Source: Acidobacteriota bacterium (GTDB lineage Bacteria; Acidobacteriota; Terriglobia; Terriglobales; Acidobacteriaceae). Taken from it: a DNA stretch of 64,000 bases. Position 1 is the first letter of the stretch. Each line of letters starts with the position of its first letter. The stretch lies in the NCBI GenBank assembly GCA_021803035.1, contig JAJZME010000024.1:1-64000 (forward strand), written 5' to 3'. The notes beneath the pieces were generated by a model. The model saw only the letters and a program-made list of their open reading frames with translations, was not told where the DNA came from and did not search any database. The position numbers were made by a program, and so were the translations under genes. This document shows positions 17,771-26,747 of this stretch, piece after piece.

Positions 17771-18991
17771 TTATTGGTGATTGACGATGAGGCTCTCTGG
17801 CCGTTGCTGCTTTTCCGACGTTACATTCGACTGGGCGAGAACAAACTTCACCGCTTCCTGAAATCCGTTGGCCATATTGGAGATTGTCACGCTTGACATT
17901 GATTCCCGAGCGGCTCTCGCCATTTCCTCTTTCCTATTTCTCGCGTCCCATGCCCTCCGAAGTGCTTTTGCGAGATCCCTGGCGTCCTCAGGATCAACAA
18001 TCCAGCCATTCTTGTCTTCGCATATCAGATCAGCAGCACAACCAGCGTACTTCGAGCAAATCACAGGAAGCCCAAATGTCATGGCCTCATTGACAACAAG
18101 CCCCCACACATCCTCCAGCGTTGGAAATACAAAGACATCTGCCGCATGAAAGATTTCAGGCAATTTCTCAGGTTCAAGATGGCCCACAAATGCAACATTC
18201 GTGAGCCTGCTGTGTGCTACTCGACGCTGCAAATCAGCTTTGTCGGGACCATCGCCTACCAGGATAAGGGAAGCTCGCACGTCATCCTGTGCGCCAAAAG
18301 ATTCCCACGCCTCCAAAAGTTTGTGGAGGTTCTTGCGTTGATTGAGCTGTCCCACATACAAAAAGCATAGCTCAGACGAGCCGAACCGTTTGTGCCATTG
18401 GCCCCGTACTCGCTCAACCACTTGATTCCGAAGCGATGCAATTGCGGTGGCGTTTCTTGCGTGAAAGATTGAGTTGGACGGCACGCCTATACTTTCGAGA
18501 TATCTCCGGGCGTCGACTCCCATCCCGACGAATGCGTCAGCGGCCCGGACGAGCACTGCTCTAAGCATCCGCTGCTTCCAGCTGATGTCCCTCTCTGTAT
18601 GGAGCGTGCCGTAAAACCAGATTACCAGCCGCTTTCGCATAAGGAACGCATAGATCGCGGCGATCAAGCTGCGCGCCCCCATTTCATCAGAGAAAATGAC
18701 GTCAGGATGAAAACGCCAGAGGTCGAACCAAAGGCCAAGCGGAATGTGTACCTGTCTACGGTCAGTGAAAGTAACGAGGCCCCGATGCTTAACCACGCGC
18801 ATATAGGAGAAATTGAAACTTGTTTTGTGCTGGAAAGGAGGATCCTGTATAGGCTTCCAGCATCGGTTAAACTCACTGTCACAGCATGAGAATACCTTAA
18901 AGTCCCAATTGTCTGTGCCTCCCAAGGCAGAGTAGAGAGGCACACGGTAGGGAGAAATGAAGTTTGTTGCCAGTGCAGCGCGAACTTTCAT
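17771..18991 (-). CDS. Glycosyltransferase family 4
   Basis: A second GT4 enzyme of 406 residues starting MKVRAALATNFISPYRVPLY. The donor-site region includes FLYVGQLNQRKNLHKLLEAW, LVGDGPDKADL and FPTLEDVWGLVVNEAMTFGLPVICS, which contains the E-x7-E equivalent. The start has AAGGA 5 bases ahead. It is separated from neighbouring genes by about 220 and 270 bp, unusual for an operon member. It probably adds another sugar of the repeat unit after the initiating transferase. A short Gln/Arg-rich tail follows the catalytic domain. Confidence 0.9.
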   Translation of the reverse strand: MKVRAALATNFISPYRVPLYSALGGTDNWDFKVFSCCDSEFNRCWKPIQDPPFQHKTSFNFSYMRVVKHRGLVTFTDRRQVHIPLGLWFDLWRFHPDVIFSDEMGARSLIAAIYAFLMRKRLVIWFYGTLHTERDISWKQRMLRAVLVRAADAFVGMGVDARRYLESIGVPSNSIFHARNATAIASLRNQVVERVRGQWHKRFGSSELCFLYVGQLNQRKNLHKLLEAWESFGAQDDVRASLILVGDGPDKADLQRRVAHSRLTNVAFVGHLEPEKLPEIFHAADVFVFPTLEDVWGLVVNEAMTFGLPVICSKYAGCAADLICEDKNGWIVDPEDARDLAKALRRAWDARNRKEEMARAARESMSSVTISNMANGFQEAVKFVLAQSNVTSEKQQRPESLIVNHQ

Positions 18992-19261
18992 ACTTATCCT
19001 TAGGCTCCAATTCCGGCAGCGTGCTATACACTCTTGAGGATGCTGCGAGGAAACGGTGTGGAGAATCAGATTGCAAGACAGGATGCCACAATACCCTCAG
19101 GAAGTTCCCAGTGCGGCGTGAAATCTACCCAGCATCTGTACTCTCAGCACAAGGGACAGAGCGCATGGCATTCATGCCTAGTCGATCCACGCGGATCGTT
19201 GGTTGGCAGAGAGGCGAATCGTGAAGCGACGCAAAGAGAACATCTCTTACCAGTGTGACAG

Positions 19262-20689
19262 TTATATGGCTCCGGCTCCCCTTAAGACAGCTGGGATTGT
19301 ACGGGCAAGAATTGTCATATCTAACCACAGGGACCAGCGATCTATATACTCCATGTCCAAACGCATCCACTGATCGAAAGATATGGAGCTGCGACCGCTT
19401 ACCTGCCACAAGCAGGTAATTCCTGGGCGAACGCTAAAGCGCCTGCGCTGCCAGTCCTGGCTAAATCCTGCGTAGTCACGGACCGGGAGCGGGCGCGGCC
19501 CAACAAGGCTCATGTCGCCTTTAAGCACGTTAAAGAGTTGGGGCAACTCATCGATACTCGTCTTGCGCAGGAATTTCCCAATACGCGTGATACGCGGGTC
19601 GTCCTTGATTTTGAACACCGGCCCCTGGGCTTCGTTGCTCGATTCGAGCTGGACCTGGAGCCTTTCAGCATCGGGGACCATCGACCGGAATTTATACATG
19701 CGGAAGCGACGTTTATTAAGACCAATTCGCTCCTGGGCAAAGATAGCAGGCCCACGGGAGTCCAGCTTGATAAGGAGCAGGGAAATCAACATGAGCGGAC
19801 CGACCGCAAGGATCAGGAGACCTGAGCCAATGATATCCACAGCACGTTTAAGTGCCAATCGGACGGTATCAAGTGGTATGGACGAGAACGTCACGAGCGG
19901 TGCGTTTTCGACCTCATGTACCTGCGCACCGGATGTACCCGAGTCGAAAAAGTTCGTCAGAACTCGGACGATGACGCCATGCTCGCGGCAGGTTTGGAGC
20001 AGATCTTCCTCTTCGTCATAAAACGATTTGATTGGGAGAGCAATTACGACTTCGTCAATCACGTGATTGCGCAGATAGGGCCGAAAACCTGCAAGATCCG
20101 AGACAAGATGAGCGGAGGAGTACTGATTGATGGCTCCTGCCCACATGTTGTCGACGAAGCCGGCGAGGCGGTATCCCAGTTCAGGCCGGGACAACACCTT
20201 CTCTGCGAATTCCAGCGCCCGAGCGTTGGTGCCAACAATGATGACTTGCCGAAGATTACGGCCGCGGCGACGGAGGATCTTGAGCGCCTGCCGCATACTG
20301 AGCCGCAAAGTGACCAGCACGCAAGGTGTAACAACGAGGAAGCGCAGGAGAGCGGGAAATGTCACTGTTGAAACACGAAAGACAAGGCTCACGATGGCTA
20401 AACTGATGGTTGCGCCCGCAGATCCTTTGAGGAGAGTGGGAATCTCGGAAAAGGCATGAGCTAGGCGTTGCGACCTATAGAACCCCATCATTGAGAAGGT
20501 TACCTTCCAGAGAAGCAGAAGAAGAATGAGGCCTGCAACGGTATGAACCTGAAGTGTCTCGTGAGCCAGAACTGCAAATGAGACGAACGAGTTGCGGGTG
20601 AAGACAGACACATAGAGTGCAAATGCGAGCACGGCCAGATCAGAAAGAGAAAGTACATCGACAAGGAATTGACGCCGAAGACCTGTCAT
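19262..20689 (-). CDS. Polyprenyl-phosphate sugar-1-phosphate transferase initiating the repeat unit (WbaP/WcaJ type)
   Basis: The 475-residue inner-membrane enzyme starts repeat-unit synthesis by moving hexose-1-phosphate from a UDP-sugar to undecaprenyl phosphate. Four N-terminal helices lead to a CoA-binding-like domain (QVIIVGTNARALEFAEKV) and then a membrane anchor. The catalytic C-terminus has KFRSMVPDAE, KDDPRITRIGKFLRKTSIDELPQLFNVLKGDMSLVGPRP in the usual order, and GITCLWQVSGRS. The start has AGGAGGAG upstream. A second enzyme of this family lies at 45729-47249, outside the locus. Confidence 0.94.
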   Translation of the reverse strand: MTGLRRQFLVDVLSLSDLAVLAFALYVSVFTRNSFVSFAVLAHETLQVHTVAGLILLLLLWKVTFSMMGFYRSQRLAHAFSEIPTLLKGSAGATISLAIVSLVFRVSTVTFPALLRFLVVTPCVLVTLRLSMRQALKILRRRGRNLRQVIIVGTNARALEFAEKVLSRPELGYRLAGFVDNMWAGAINQYSSAHLVSDLAGFRPYLRNHVIDEVVIALPIKSFYDEEEDLLQTCREHGVIVRVLTNFFDSGTSGAQVHEVENAPLVTFSSIPLDTVRLALKRAVDIIGSGLLILAVGPLMLISLLLIKLDSRGPAIFAQERIGLNKRRFRMYKFRSMVPDAERLQVQLESSNEAQGPVFKIKDDPRITRIGKFLRKTSIDELPQLFNVLKGDMSLVGPRPLPVRDYAGFSQDWQRRRFSVRPGITCLWQVSGRSSISFDQWMRLDMEYIDRWSLWLDMTILARTIPAVLRGAGAI

Positions 20690-20875
20690 AACTGATCTCC
20701 TCCTGCGGACCTGAGTGCTCTTGCTTAAATGCCGTTGGTTTATGACCTACCTACTCTTCTTACACAGAGCACGGTTGGGGGCAACGGGGACTTTCGCCAT
20801 CGATGTGACGATCCGCTACTGCAGACGGAAGTTATGAGAATAGCAACGCGGTATCAGGCGGTATGCAGAATATTG

Positions 20876-21595
20876 CTATAGGTTCCTGTATAGCCGCTCG
20901 GGAATGGGAAAGGTACGATTGTTTAGCACCGAACCAAGGATCTTGACATTCGCCCCTTCGAGAGATTGCTTGGCTTTGAGGGCGGCTGCTCTGCGAGTCG
21001 AGTTTGCCTCGATGATGAGAATGGCGCCGTCGGAGAGCTGGCCAAGAACGGAGGCGTCACCTCTGCCATTAGCACCGGGAGCATCCATGAGGATAAAATC
21101 AAACCGCGTTCGCAAGGTTGCGAGCCGCGTCTTCACCTGCTGCGCAGGTGGAAGTCCTGTCCCATTCTGCGAAGCCGGTGCATTAAGTTCTGCAAACCAA
21201 AGACTCGGCTCGACGCTCCTGCAGAGGTGCTCATCTAGATCGGAGAGGGGCATCAGTTTGCCGGCATTGAGCAGCCCTTTGAGACGAGCTGACCGCGGAT
21301 TGGCATCGATCAGACAAACCGGGCGAGCACTGCATGCTGCGAGGGCGCGGCCGAGATTGATGCAGATTGCACTGCTCCCACTGTCGCGATCGACGCCACA
21401 AAGAACAACCTCATGCGGGGCATTAGCATCCCCGGACAGAAAGATCGTCTGCGCCAAGGTGACGAATTCCTGACTGATCGCGCTGTGTCCAACTTGATCA
21501 GCGGGCTTTGCCGATGACGGAGCGTCGTTAGTGGCAATGCTGTCAAGTGGAAACTCTACCTCCAACTGGCTTAGCAATTCGAAGTTACGGCTCAT
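20876..21595 (-). CDS. CpsD/CapB-like ATPase with a degenerate P-loop
   Basis: The 239-residue protein aligns in layout with bacterial tyrosine-kinase (BY-kinase) ATPase domains. A regulatory N-terminus is followed by CGVDRDSGSSAICINLGRAL at 66-85 in place of Walker A, then VCLIDANPRSARL (Walker A-prime, Asp98) and FILMDAPG (Walker B). The invariant lysine of GxGK[ST] is absent: Ser-Ser occupies the site. The usual C-terminal tyrosine cluster is reduced to one Tyr. It is therefore unlikely to be an active kinase and may serve as a structural partner of the GumC-like copolymerase (inference). Its ATG overlaps the stop of the upstream ATPase gene by 4 bases. Confidence 0.8.
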   Translation of the reverse strand: MSRNFELLSQLEVEFPLDSIATNDAPSSAKPADQVGHSAISQEFVTLAQTIFLSGDANAPHEVVLCGVDRDSGSSAICINLGRALAACSARPVCLIDANPRSARLKGLLNAGKLMPLSDLDEHLCRSVEPSLWFAELNAPASQNGTGLPPAQQVKTRLATLRTRFDFILMDAPGANGRGDASVLGQLSDGAILIIEANSTRRAAALKAKQSLEGANVKILGSVLNNRTFPIPERLYRNL

Positions 21596-22977
21596 GGCTC
21601 TTTCCTCGTGGGTACGTCTGCTGTGGTTTGGGTAATGCGTCCGGGCAGACGAATTGTCCGGCCGCTCTCTATATGGTCTGGATCCAGGAGACGAGGATTC
21701 AGGGCTTGAATTTGCCGCAGTACAGTGTGGTTATAGTCACCTAAGTTCTGAGTGGCTATTGCTTCGAGCGTGTCCCCCGGGACAACCGTGATTGTCTTCG
21801 GTCCCGTCGCTTCATCTGCAGGTATCTCGGGGTGAGGAACTGTAGGATTACGTGCTGTGACGGTGCGCGGAGTAATCGCGGCGAGTCGCACCCGGGCTGT
21901 TGCCGGCACTGGTGCGAGGACTGCCTTAGTCGCCTTTGTGGCGGAGGAGTGCCGAATGCGCGAGAAAGCAGCGGACAGGGTAAAAGACGGACGCGCACCC
22001 TTCCAGCTACCGGACCAGAATACCGCGATAAGGCCAATGCAGGCGACTAACAGGGCGGCGGTGACATAGCGGGTGGTCATCGCGGATGAGACTCGCGCTT
22101 CGGGAAGCTCCGTAAAGGATGTGACGACAGGGGGGGTAACTTCTGCCGCCGGAGCGGCAAGTCGTGGCTGGGAAACTGGCAACTTAAGGTCGTCGACTAC
22201 TTCCCCTACGATGGAGTCATCGACAACTTTAGACTTATGAGCACGGCAGAGACAAAGGGAATTGAAGCAGAGGGTATTGATGACTCTCGGGATGCCGCAA
22301 CTGGCATCGGCAATGAGGTTCAGCGCATTCGAGGTAAAGAGTCGTTTCCCGGTGTAGCCTACGACTTTTATGCGGTGTTCGATGTAAGCAGTCGTTTCAG
22401 CAGGAGAAAGCGGAGACAGTCGACATATCGTGGAAACACGCTGCAGAAGCTGAGCAACCTCGGGGCGTGCCATGTTGTCGGCGAGCTGCGGCTGGCCGGA
22501 AAAGACGATCTGCATAAGCTTCGACTGGACTGTTTCGAAGTTTGTCAGTAGCCGCACGGCTTCAAGTGCGTCTGTTGAAAGGTTCTGCGCTTCGTCGATA
22601 ACAAGCACGAAGCGCCGCCCGGACCGCGCCTCGACGGCGAGAAGATCATTCAACTGCCGGTGCCTCTCTGCGAGCCCTGCGCCCGGTGTAACTGCCAAAT
22701 CGTGGAGAATCATTGGAAGGACATCTTTCGCCTCGCACAACGTATTGAAAAGAAACACTGTCTTTGCACGATCCCTAATATGATCAAGAAACTCGAAGAG
22801 CAGAGTAGTCTTTCCCATTCCGGGCTCAGCAATCAGCACTGTAAAGCCACGGTTCCCGTAGAACCCGGTATACAGTGACGATAGTGCCTCACGATGCGAA
22901 CTGGTCTGGAAGAGGAATCTCGGATCAGGTGTAGCACCGAACGGTTGTTCCGGCAAGTTGAAGTACTGGAGAAACAT
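21592..22977 (-). CDS. ExeA-like AAA ATPase with a C-terminal LysM domain
   Basis: The 461-residue protein has three parts. A cytoplasmic AAA ATPase of the ExeA/GspA type carries Walker A AEPGMGKT (50-57) and Walker B FVLVIDEAQN (123-132). One membrane helix spans about 302-322. A periplasmic LysM-type domain covers about 394-446 (ITVVPGDTLEAIA through RTIRLP). In the family such proteins couple ATP hydrolysis to assembly of envelope complexes through peptidoglycan. Placement between the copolymerase and the CpsD-like gene suggests a role in building the export machine through the wall (inference). The gene begins 9 bases after the copolymerase stop, with AGGA upstream. Confidence 0.88.
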   Translation of the reverse strand: MFLQYFNLPEQPFGATPDPRFLFQTSSHREALSSLYTGFYGNRGFTVLIAEPGMGKTTLLFEFLDHIRDRAKTVFLFNTLCEAKDVLPMILHDLAVTPGAGLAERHRQLNDLLAVEARSGRRFVLVIDEAQNLSTDALEAVRLLTNFETVQSKLMQIVFSGQPQLADNMARPEVAQLLQRVSTICRLSPLSPAETTAYIEHRIKVVGYTGKRLFTSNALNLIADASCGIPRVINTLCFNSLCLCRAHKSKVVDDSIVGEVVDDLKLPVSQPRLAAPAAEVTPPVVTSFTELPEARVSSAMTTRYVTAALLVACIGLIAVFWSGSWKGARPSFTLSAAFSRIRHSSATKATKAVLAPVPATARVRLAAITPRTVTARNPTVPHPEIPADEATGPKTITVVPGDTLEAIATQNLGDYNHTVLRQIQALNPRLLDPDHIESGRTIRLPGRITQTTADVPTRKEP

Positions 22978-22986
22978 GGGCGTTTC

Positions 22987-24465
22987 CTATGCTTCTCCCT
23001 TGGGGAGCGAGCCAAGAACCGGCATGTCCAGATATCCTACAACTTCATCAGGAGTCCGGAAGGACGGAGAAACGTAGTCTGCGAGATATCCGGTTCCCAA
23101 ACTCACAAACAAGCCCACCAGCAATGTGAGTCCTGCGCTTTCAACCGGCGACCGCTCGGGAAGCGCCGGAACCACTGGAGGTTCGGCAACTGCAACATTC
23201 AGAATTCCGCGCTGGTCGAGCGCGTTGCTAATGCGGGCTTCTTCGCGCTTCTTAAGGTACAGAAGGTAGTTGTTCTCCTGAGTTGCAGCGTTACGCTGCA
23301 GATCTGTCTGTTCGATACCTTCCTGTTCCAGCTCGCGCGAAGCTTTCAAATATCGGGCAGCAGCACTTCTGTCGGCCGCCGCCAGCGCGTTCAGGCCAGC
23401 TAGATCCGACTGCGCCTTTGCGAGTTCGCTGCGCAACATCTGATAGGTTGGATCCTGATTGGTGGTTGTCTCCTGGGGAGGCTTGTCTTCTGCCGAGGCA
23501 ATCGCTTTGCGCGCTTCGGCGATCTGCTCGTTGACTTCGCGGACCAGTCTGTAGGTGGGATCGAACTTTGTCAGCAGTTCCGTTCTTTTGAGTTGCAGGT
23601 TGAGCAGCGTTGACTTCAGTTGCTGCATTAACTCAGGGTTTTGCCCGGTCCTGATCTCGGTTATCAGCCGTGGCTGCATCTGCTGAAGTTGGGCGCGCAG
23701 CGAACGGATGCGTTGTTTGGTCTCGGCTGCTGATGCCTGCGCCTGATGAGCACCTGCGTCAAAGTCGGACAGCCGCTGGAGCGCCAAGTCTCTCTCCGTC
23801 TGTGCATAGACCACACCCGTTTTCCGCGTGAACTCAGCCAATTGCCCTTGAGCCAGTTCGAGTCCACGATGGTACCGATCTGTCTGCTGCGCGAAGAAAG
23901 TGAATTCCCCCGAAGGACGGTGTACCTCGCGATGCTTCTTGATATAGGCTGTCTCGACCGCCTTCAGAACCCTGGCTGCGAGCTCTGGGTTATGGGACGT
24001 GTAGGTGACAGCAATTACATTCGTTTTGGTGACTGGGCTTACCTTCAGATCCTTCTTCAGGGTGCGCACTGCAGAAGCGATAGCGACGTCCTGACCCTCG
24101 GGTCCGAATATGGATCGTGATCGCTTCTGCAGGCCAGTCGTCAGAACCACGCTGCGTAGCAGGTCGTCGCTGCGCAGCAACTGGACCTCAGAATTCAGAT
24201 CCTCTTCAGTAATTTGCGGGGTGGCCTCAGGCGGCGCATTCGGCTGAGCGGTCACTACGGCATCCATGCGCTGGCGCAGCACCAGTATCTTCATCTGGGC
24301 CTGATACCTCGTCCTCCACAGCCCCGAGAGGAATACCAGAAGGACGACCCCGAAGAAAGTCATGAGAATGGTCCGGCGTTGTCTAAACAGGACCGCAACC
24401 AGATCTCGTGCCGTTGGCAGAGGCCGGCGCTCGTAGGCTCGGTATTGCATCATCTCGTTTGGCAT
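22987..24465 (-). CDS. GumC/Wzz-type polysaccharide copolymerase
   Basis: About 492 residues. The Wzz topology is clear. A short cytoplasmic N-terminus leads to a first helix (TILMTFFGVVLLVFLSGLW), then a large periplasmic region rich in coiled coil (about residues 160-400). The protein ends with a second helix after PALPERSPVESAGLTLL and a C-terminal DYVSPSFRTPDEVVGYL motif. It controls chain length and links polymerase to exporter. There is no fused kinase domain. ATG 24465 uses AGGTG, which overlaps the stop of the export gene; an in-frame GTG at 24477 directly abuts that stop and is an alternative. Confidence 0.9.
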   Translation of the reverse strand: MPNEMMQYRAYERRPLPTARDLVAVLFRQRRTILMTFFGVVLLVFLSGLWRTRYQAQMKILVLRQRMDAVVTAQPNAPPEATPQITEEDLNSEVQLLRSDDLLRSVVLTTGLQKRSRSIFGPEGQDVAIASAVRTLKKDLKVSPVTKTNVIAVTYTSHNPELAARVLKAVETAYIKKHREVHRPSGEFTFFAQQTDRYHRGLELAQGQLAEFTRKTGVVYAQTERDLALQRLSDFDAGAHQAQASAAETKQRIRSLRAQLQQMQPRLITEIRTGQNPELMQQLKSTLLNLQLKRTELLTKFDPTYRLVREVNEQIAEARKAIASAEDKPPQETTTNQDPTYQMLRSELAKAQSDLAGLNALAAADRSAAARYLKASRELEQEGIEQTDLQRNAATQENNYLLYLKKREEARISNALDQRGILNVAVAEPPVVPALPERSPVESAGLTLLVGLFVSLGTGYLADYVSPSFRTPDEVVGYLDMPVLGSLPKGEA

Positions 24466-24477
24466 ATGTTCTTGCAC

Positions 24478-25188
24478 CTAATGGATCGTGGGGTTGCCAT
24501 AGATACCCAGATTGGTCGTAGGTAAATAGCGGGCAAACGTTGAGATCCGATTCTTTGGAACATAGATCATGTCTCCCGGGCGTAGATCGACATCTTCCCG
24601 CAAGTCATGCGATCGCAACAGCTTCTTGGCGTTGATCACACGAACCTCAGTAAGACCGTTTGCTCCGGGGCGAAAGAGGACAACCTGAGAGTGTTTTGAC
24701 GCCTCTGTAAAGCCTCCCGCAATGGCCACGCCCTCGGTCACGGTGAGGTCGCTGCGAAGGTCATACTTGCCTGGCCGTGCCACCTGACCGGAGACGATAA
24801 AGAATGGCTTGTCGAAATCCTTAAGGTCTATCGTGACCACCGGCTTGCGCAGGATACCGGAGTAGGCATGCTTGATTGTGGCTGTCAGCTCTGGGATCGT
24901 TTGACCTTCCGCTAAAATGGCTCCCACAGACTTCAAAGTGATGTAGCCATCCGGTCCCACGGTGACTGTCTGGTTGAACTCCGGAGAGAAGGCAAACTGC
25001 ACCTCGAAGGAGTCACCTTCCCGGATCTGATATCGAGGAGCGCGAATCGCTAGACCCGGTCCATTGGCCTGCGACGCACTGGCAGCCGCTTGTTTGGCTT
25101 GCTTCCCATGAGTGCCTGCGCTGACTTGCGCTCCCACCGTGGGTAGTAATGCGAGGAATAAGGTAATGAAGAAGATTAATGATTTCAT
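24478..25188 (-). CDS. Wza/GumB-type polysaccharide export protein
   Basis: The 236-residue protein has a signal peptide (1-20, ending TVGAQ). A Poly_export domain follows (YQIREGDSFEVQFAFSPEFN, then TVGPDGYITLKSVG) and then SLBB-like repeats (FFIVSGQVARPGKYDL, DLRPGDMIYVPK). There is no lipobox cysteine, so it is not a classical Wza lipoprotein, and it is short, like GumB. It should form the periplasmic/outer-membrane channel. ATG 25188 has GAAGGTG ahead and begins at the signal peptide; the longer open frame to 25437 was rejected because it overlaps the NusG-like gene. Confidence 0.9.
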   Translation of the reverse strand: MKSLIFFITLFLALLPTVGAQVSAGTHGKQAKQAAASASQANGPGLAIRAPRYQIREGDSFEVQFAFSPEFNQTVTVGPDGYITLKSVGAILAEGQTIPELTATIKHAYSGILRKPVVTIDLKDFDKPFFIVSGQVARPGKYDLRSDLTVTEGVAIAGGFTEASKHSQVVLFRPGANGLTEVRVINAKKLLRSHDLREDVDLRPGDMIYVPKNRISTFARYLPTTNLGIYGNPTIH

Positions 25189-25276
25189 TTCGGCACCTTC
25201 AGACGAACCGTTTTGGCCAGGCACAATTGGGCGCTTGACACAAGCCGGATCGATAGAGTTCAGTGGCGGCCTTTCT

Positions 25277-25873
25277 CTAGGGCGCAGTGCACTGGGAGAA
25301 AGCGTAGTTGATGGCCTGAGTCGGACAGCGGGAGATCGGCTCCAGTTGGTCTGCGCTAACTTCGATGGCCACACTGCGCATGATCTGGTCGAGCGTGAGC
25401 ACGATGTGAAGGTCGTTCGTTTTGCGAACGATGACACCTTCTAGTCCTGCGAAGATTCCAGAACAGACCCTGGCCCTCTCACCAGCCACCAGATATTCGT
25501 GAGGTTGCACGCGGTGCAGTGCGACGGCATTGCGCAAAGCTTCGATCTCCCGCTCCGGGACCGCCCATGAAGTTGTCGCGCCTCCGACGATCGAAAATAC
25601 GCCGGCGGTACCGAGAACTGCCGTTTTCGCACCCCGCGTAATGTGGACGAAAACATAATTGGGAAACAGCGGCAGGTCCACAATTTCCGGCACACGCTTC
25701 TTCCAGCTACGGCGCGTGCGGTACAAGGGAAGAAAGGACTCGACGTTGCGTTCACGGAGTTGCTCATGAACCCGCTTTTCATGGTGCGTGGCGGTATAGG
25801 CCGCATACCACTGCGCCGCTGGCGGCAGCTTAATGCACTCCGTTGGGTTCCTGTCCAGGCAGTTTTCGGGCAT
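25277..25873 (-). CDS. NusG-like transcription antiterminator (UpxY/RfaH type)
   Basis: The 198-residue protein has an N-terminal NusG domain: WYAAYTATHHEKRVHEQL, then FLPLYRTRRSWKKRV and LPLFPNYVFVHI. A KOW-type C-terminal segment follows (VAGERARVCSGIFAGLEGVIVRK). Specialised NusG paralogues at the head of long polysaccharide operons help RNA polymerase read through to the distal genes. Its place second in a locus of about 22 kb, just before the exporter gene, fits this. I did not find a recognisable ops-type element in the leader. The C-terminal 20 residues beyond the KOW segment are unusual. Confidence 0.9.
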   Translation of the reverse strand: MPENCLDRNPTECIKLPPAAQWYAAYTATHHEKRVHEQLRERNVESFLPLYRTRRSWKKRVPEIVDLPLFPNYVFVHITRGAKTAVLGTAGVFSIVGGATTSWAVPEREIEALRNAVALHRVQPHEYLVAGERARVCSGIFAGLEGVIVRKTNDLHIVLTLDQIMRSVAIEVSADQLEPISRCPTQAINYAFSQCTAP

Positions 25874-25918
25874 GGCTTCGCCATCCTCAGTCGCAAATCC
25901 CGTTTTCCACAGGATGAC

Positions 25919-26326
25919 TTAAGAACAATTCCGTAGTACGCTGCGCAGCACTTGTGCCAGACTGGCGTCGCTTTTGCCGGGCTGCTCCGAGCCGTCCAAT
26001 TGCTCAGGATAGAACTGTACTGAAGCGGCGAATGCAGTCGGTTGTTCATCCGACCCCATCAGCCCGCCTTCGACACGTACTACAAGGCCTTCGCCATGTA
26101 ACTTCATCGCGTAGCCACTGCCTTCTACCCGCGGCAGGTAGACCGTGACTTGAATGTGAACTCCTGCAGGGGGACATTCACCCGTCTCAATCAATACGCC
26201 GTTGCTACCGATATTGCGGGTAACGCCATTGCTGGAATGGAGGAATCCTTCCGCCGGCGACCACCAGAAGGTAGCCGGTGCGGCATATTCGAATCGCTTT
26301 GTGCGTTGCTTGGTCAAGGCCATCAT
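25919..26326 (-). CDS. PilZ-domain protein with degenerate c-di-GMP motif
   Basis: The 135-residue protein has a PilZ-like beta-barrel pattern (FEYAAPATFWW, VTRNIGSNGVLIET, VQVTVYLPRV-like strand, GEGLVVRVE). The c-di-GMP contacts are altered: the RxxxR box is represented only by RTKR (8-11), and the [DN]xSxxG box reads NIGSNG with Gly in place of Ser. It may therefore not bind the nucleotide. As the first gene of the exopolysaccharide transcript it may act as a protein-level regulator. The stop is 45 bp before the NusG-like gene. Confidence 0.75.
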   Translation of the reverse strand: MMALTKQRTKRFEYAAPATFWWSPAEGFLHSSNGVTRNIGSNGVLIETGECPPAGVHIQVTVYLPRVEGSGYAMKLHGEGLVVRVEGGLMGSDEQPTAFAASVQFYPEQLDGSEQPGKSDASLAQVLRSVLRNCS

Positions 26327-26747
26327 TGCCCCGACACCCGATAGGGTGTGACTTCATTTCCTACGTACCGCATTGGTCGCGTAGAACACGAGGATAGAGT
26401 GATGAAGCAAGCAGTACAAGAGAAGGAAGGTCCATGGTATAGCTGTCACAACCGTCACGCATGGTAGATAGAGAATCATTGACAATCGAGTGGTATCGAT
26501 GTCTCTGTTCGGAGGAGAAATGCGTGTACCTACGGGTAACATAGCGTATTTGCCGTGAAAGTGTCTTGCGGCATGTTAGTAACCAGCGCCCCTCGGGCGG
26601 CGCACTGCGTACTGGCAAATGGGAAAGGGAAGGTACACACCAGAGCGTACGCCGTAAGAGAAGTCTCCTTTTGAGGCCTCCAAGAGGGCGGTGCGATGCC
26701 GATCGCGTTCTGATGTGGATTGGCCCATGCACCAGGGCTAAGACAGG
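26327..26747. other. Upstream region of the exopolysaccharide locus
   Basis: This 421-bp region separates the first PilZ gene from the LuxR regulator and should contain the main leftward promoter. No gene is supported on either strand. I see only weak, widely spaced inverted repeats and no clear sigma-70 or sigma-54 box that I would defend. Confidence 0.5.
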
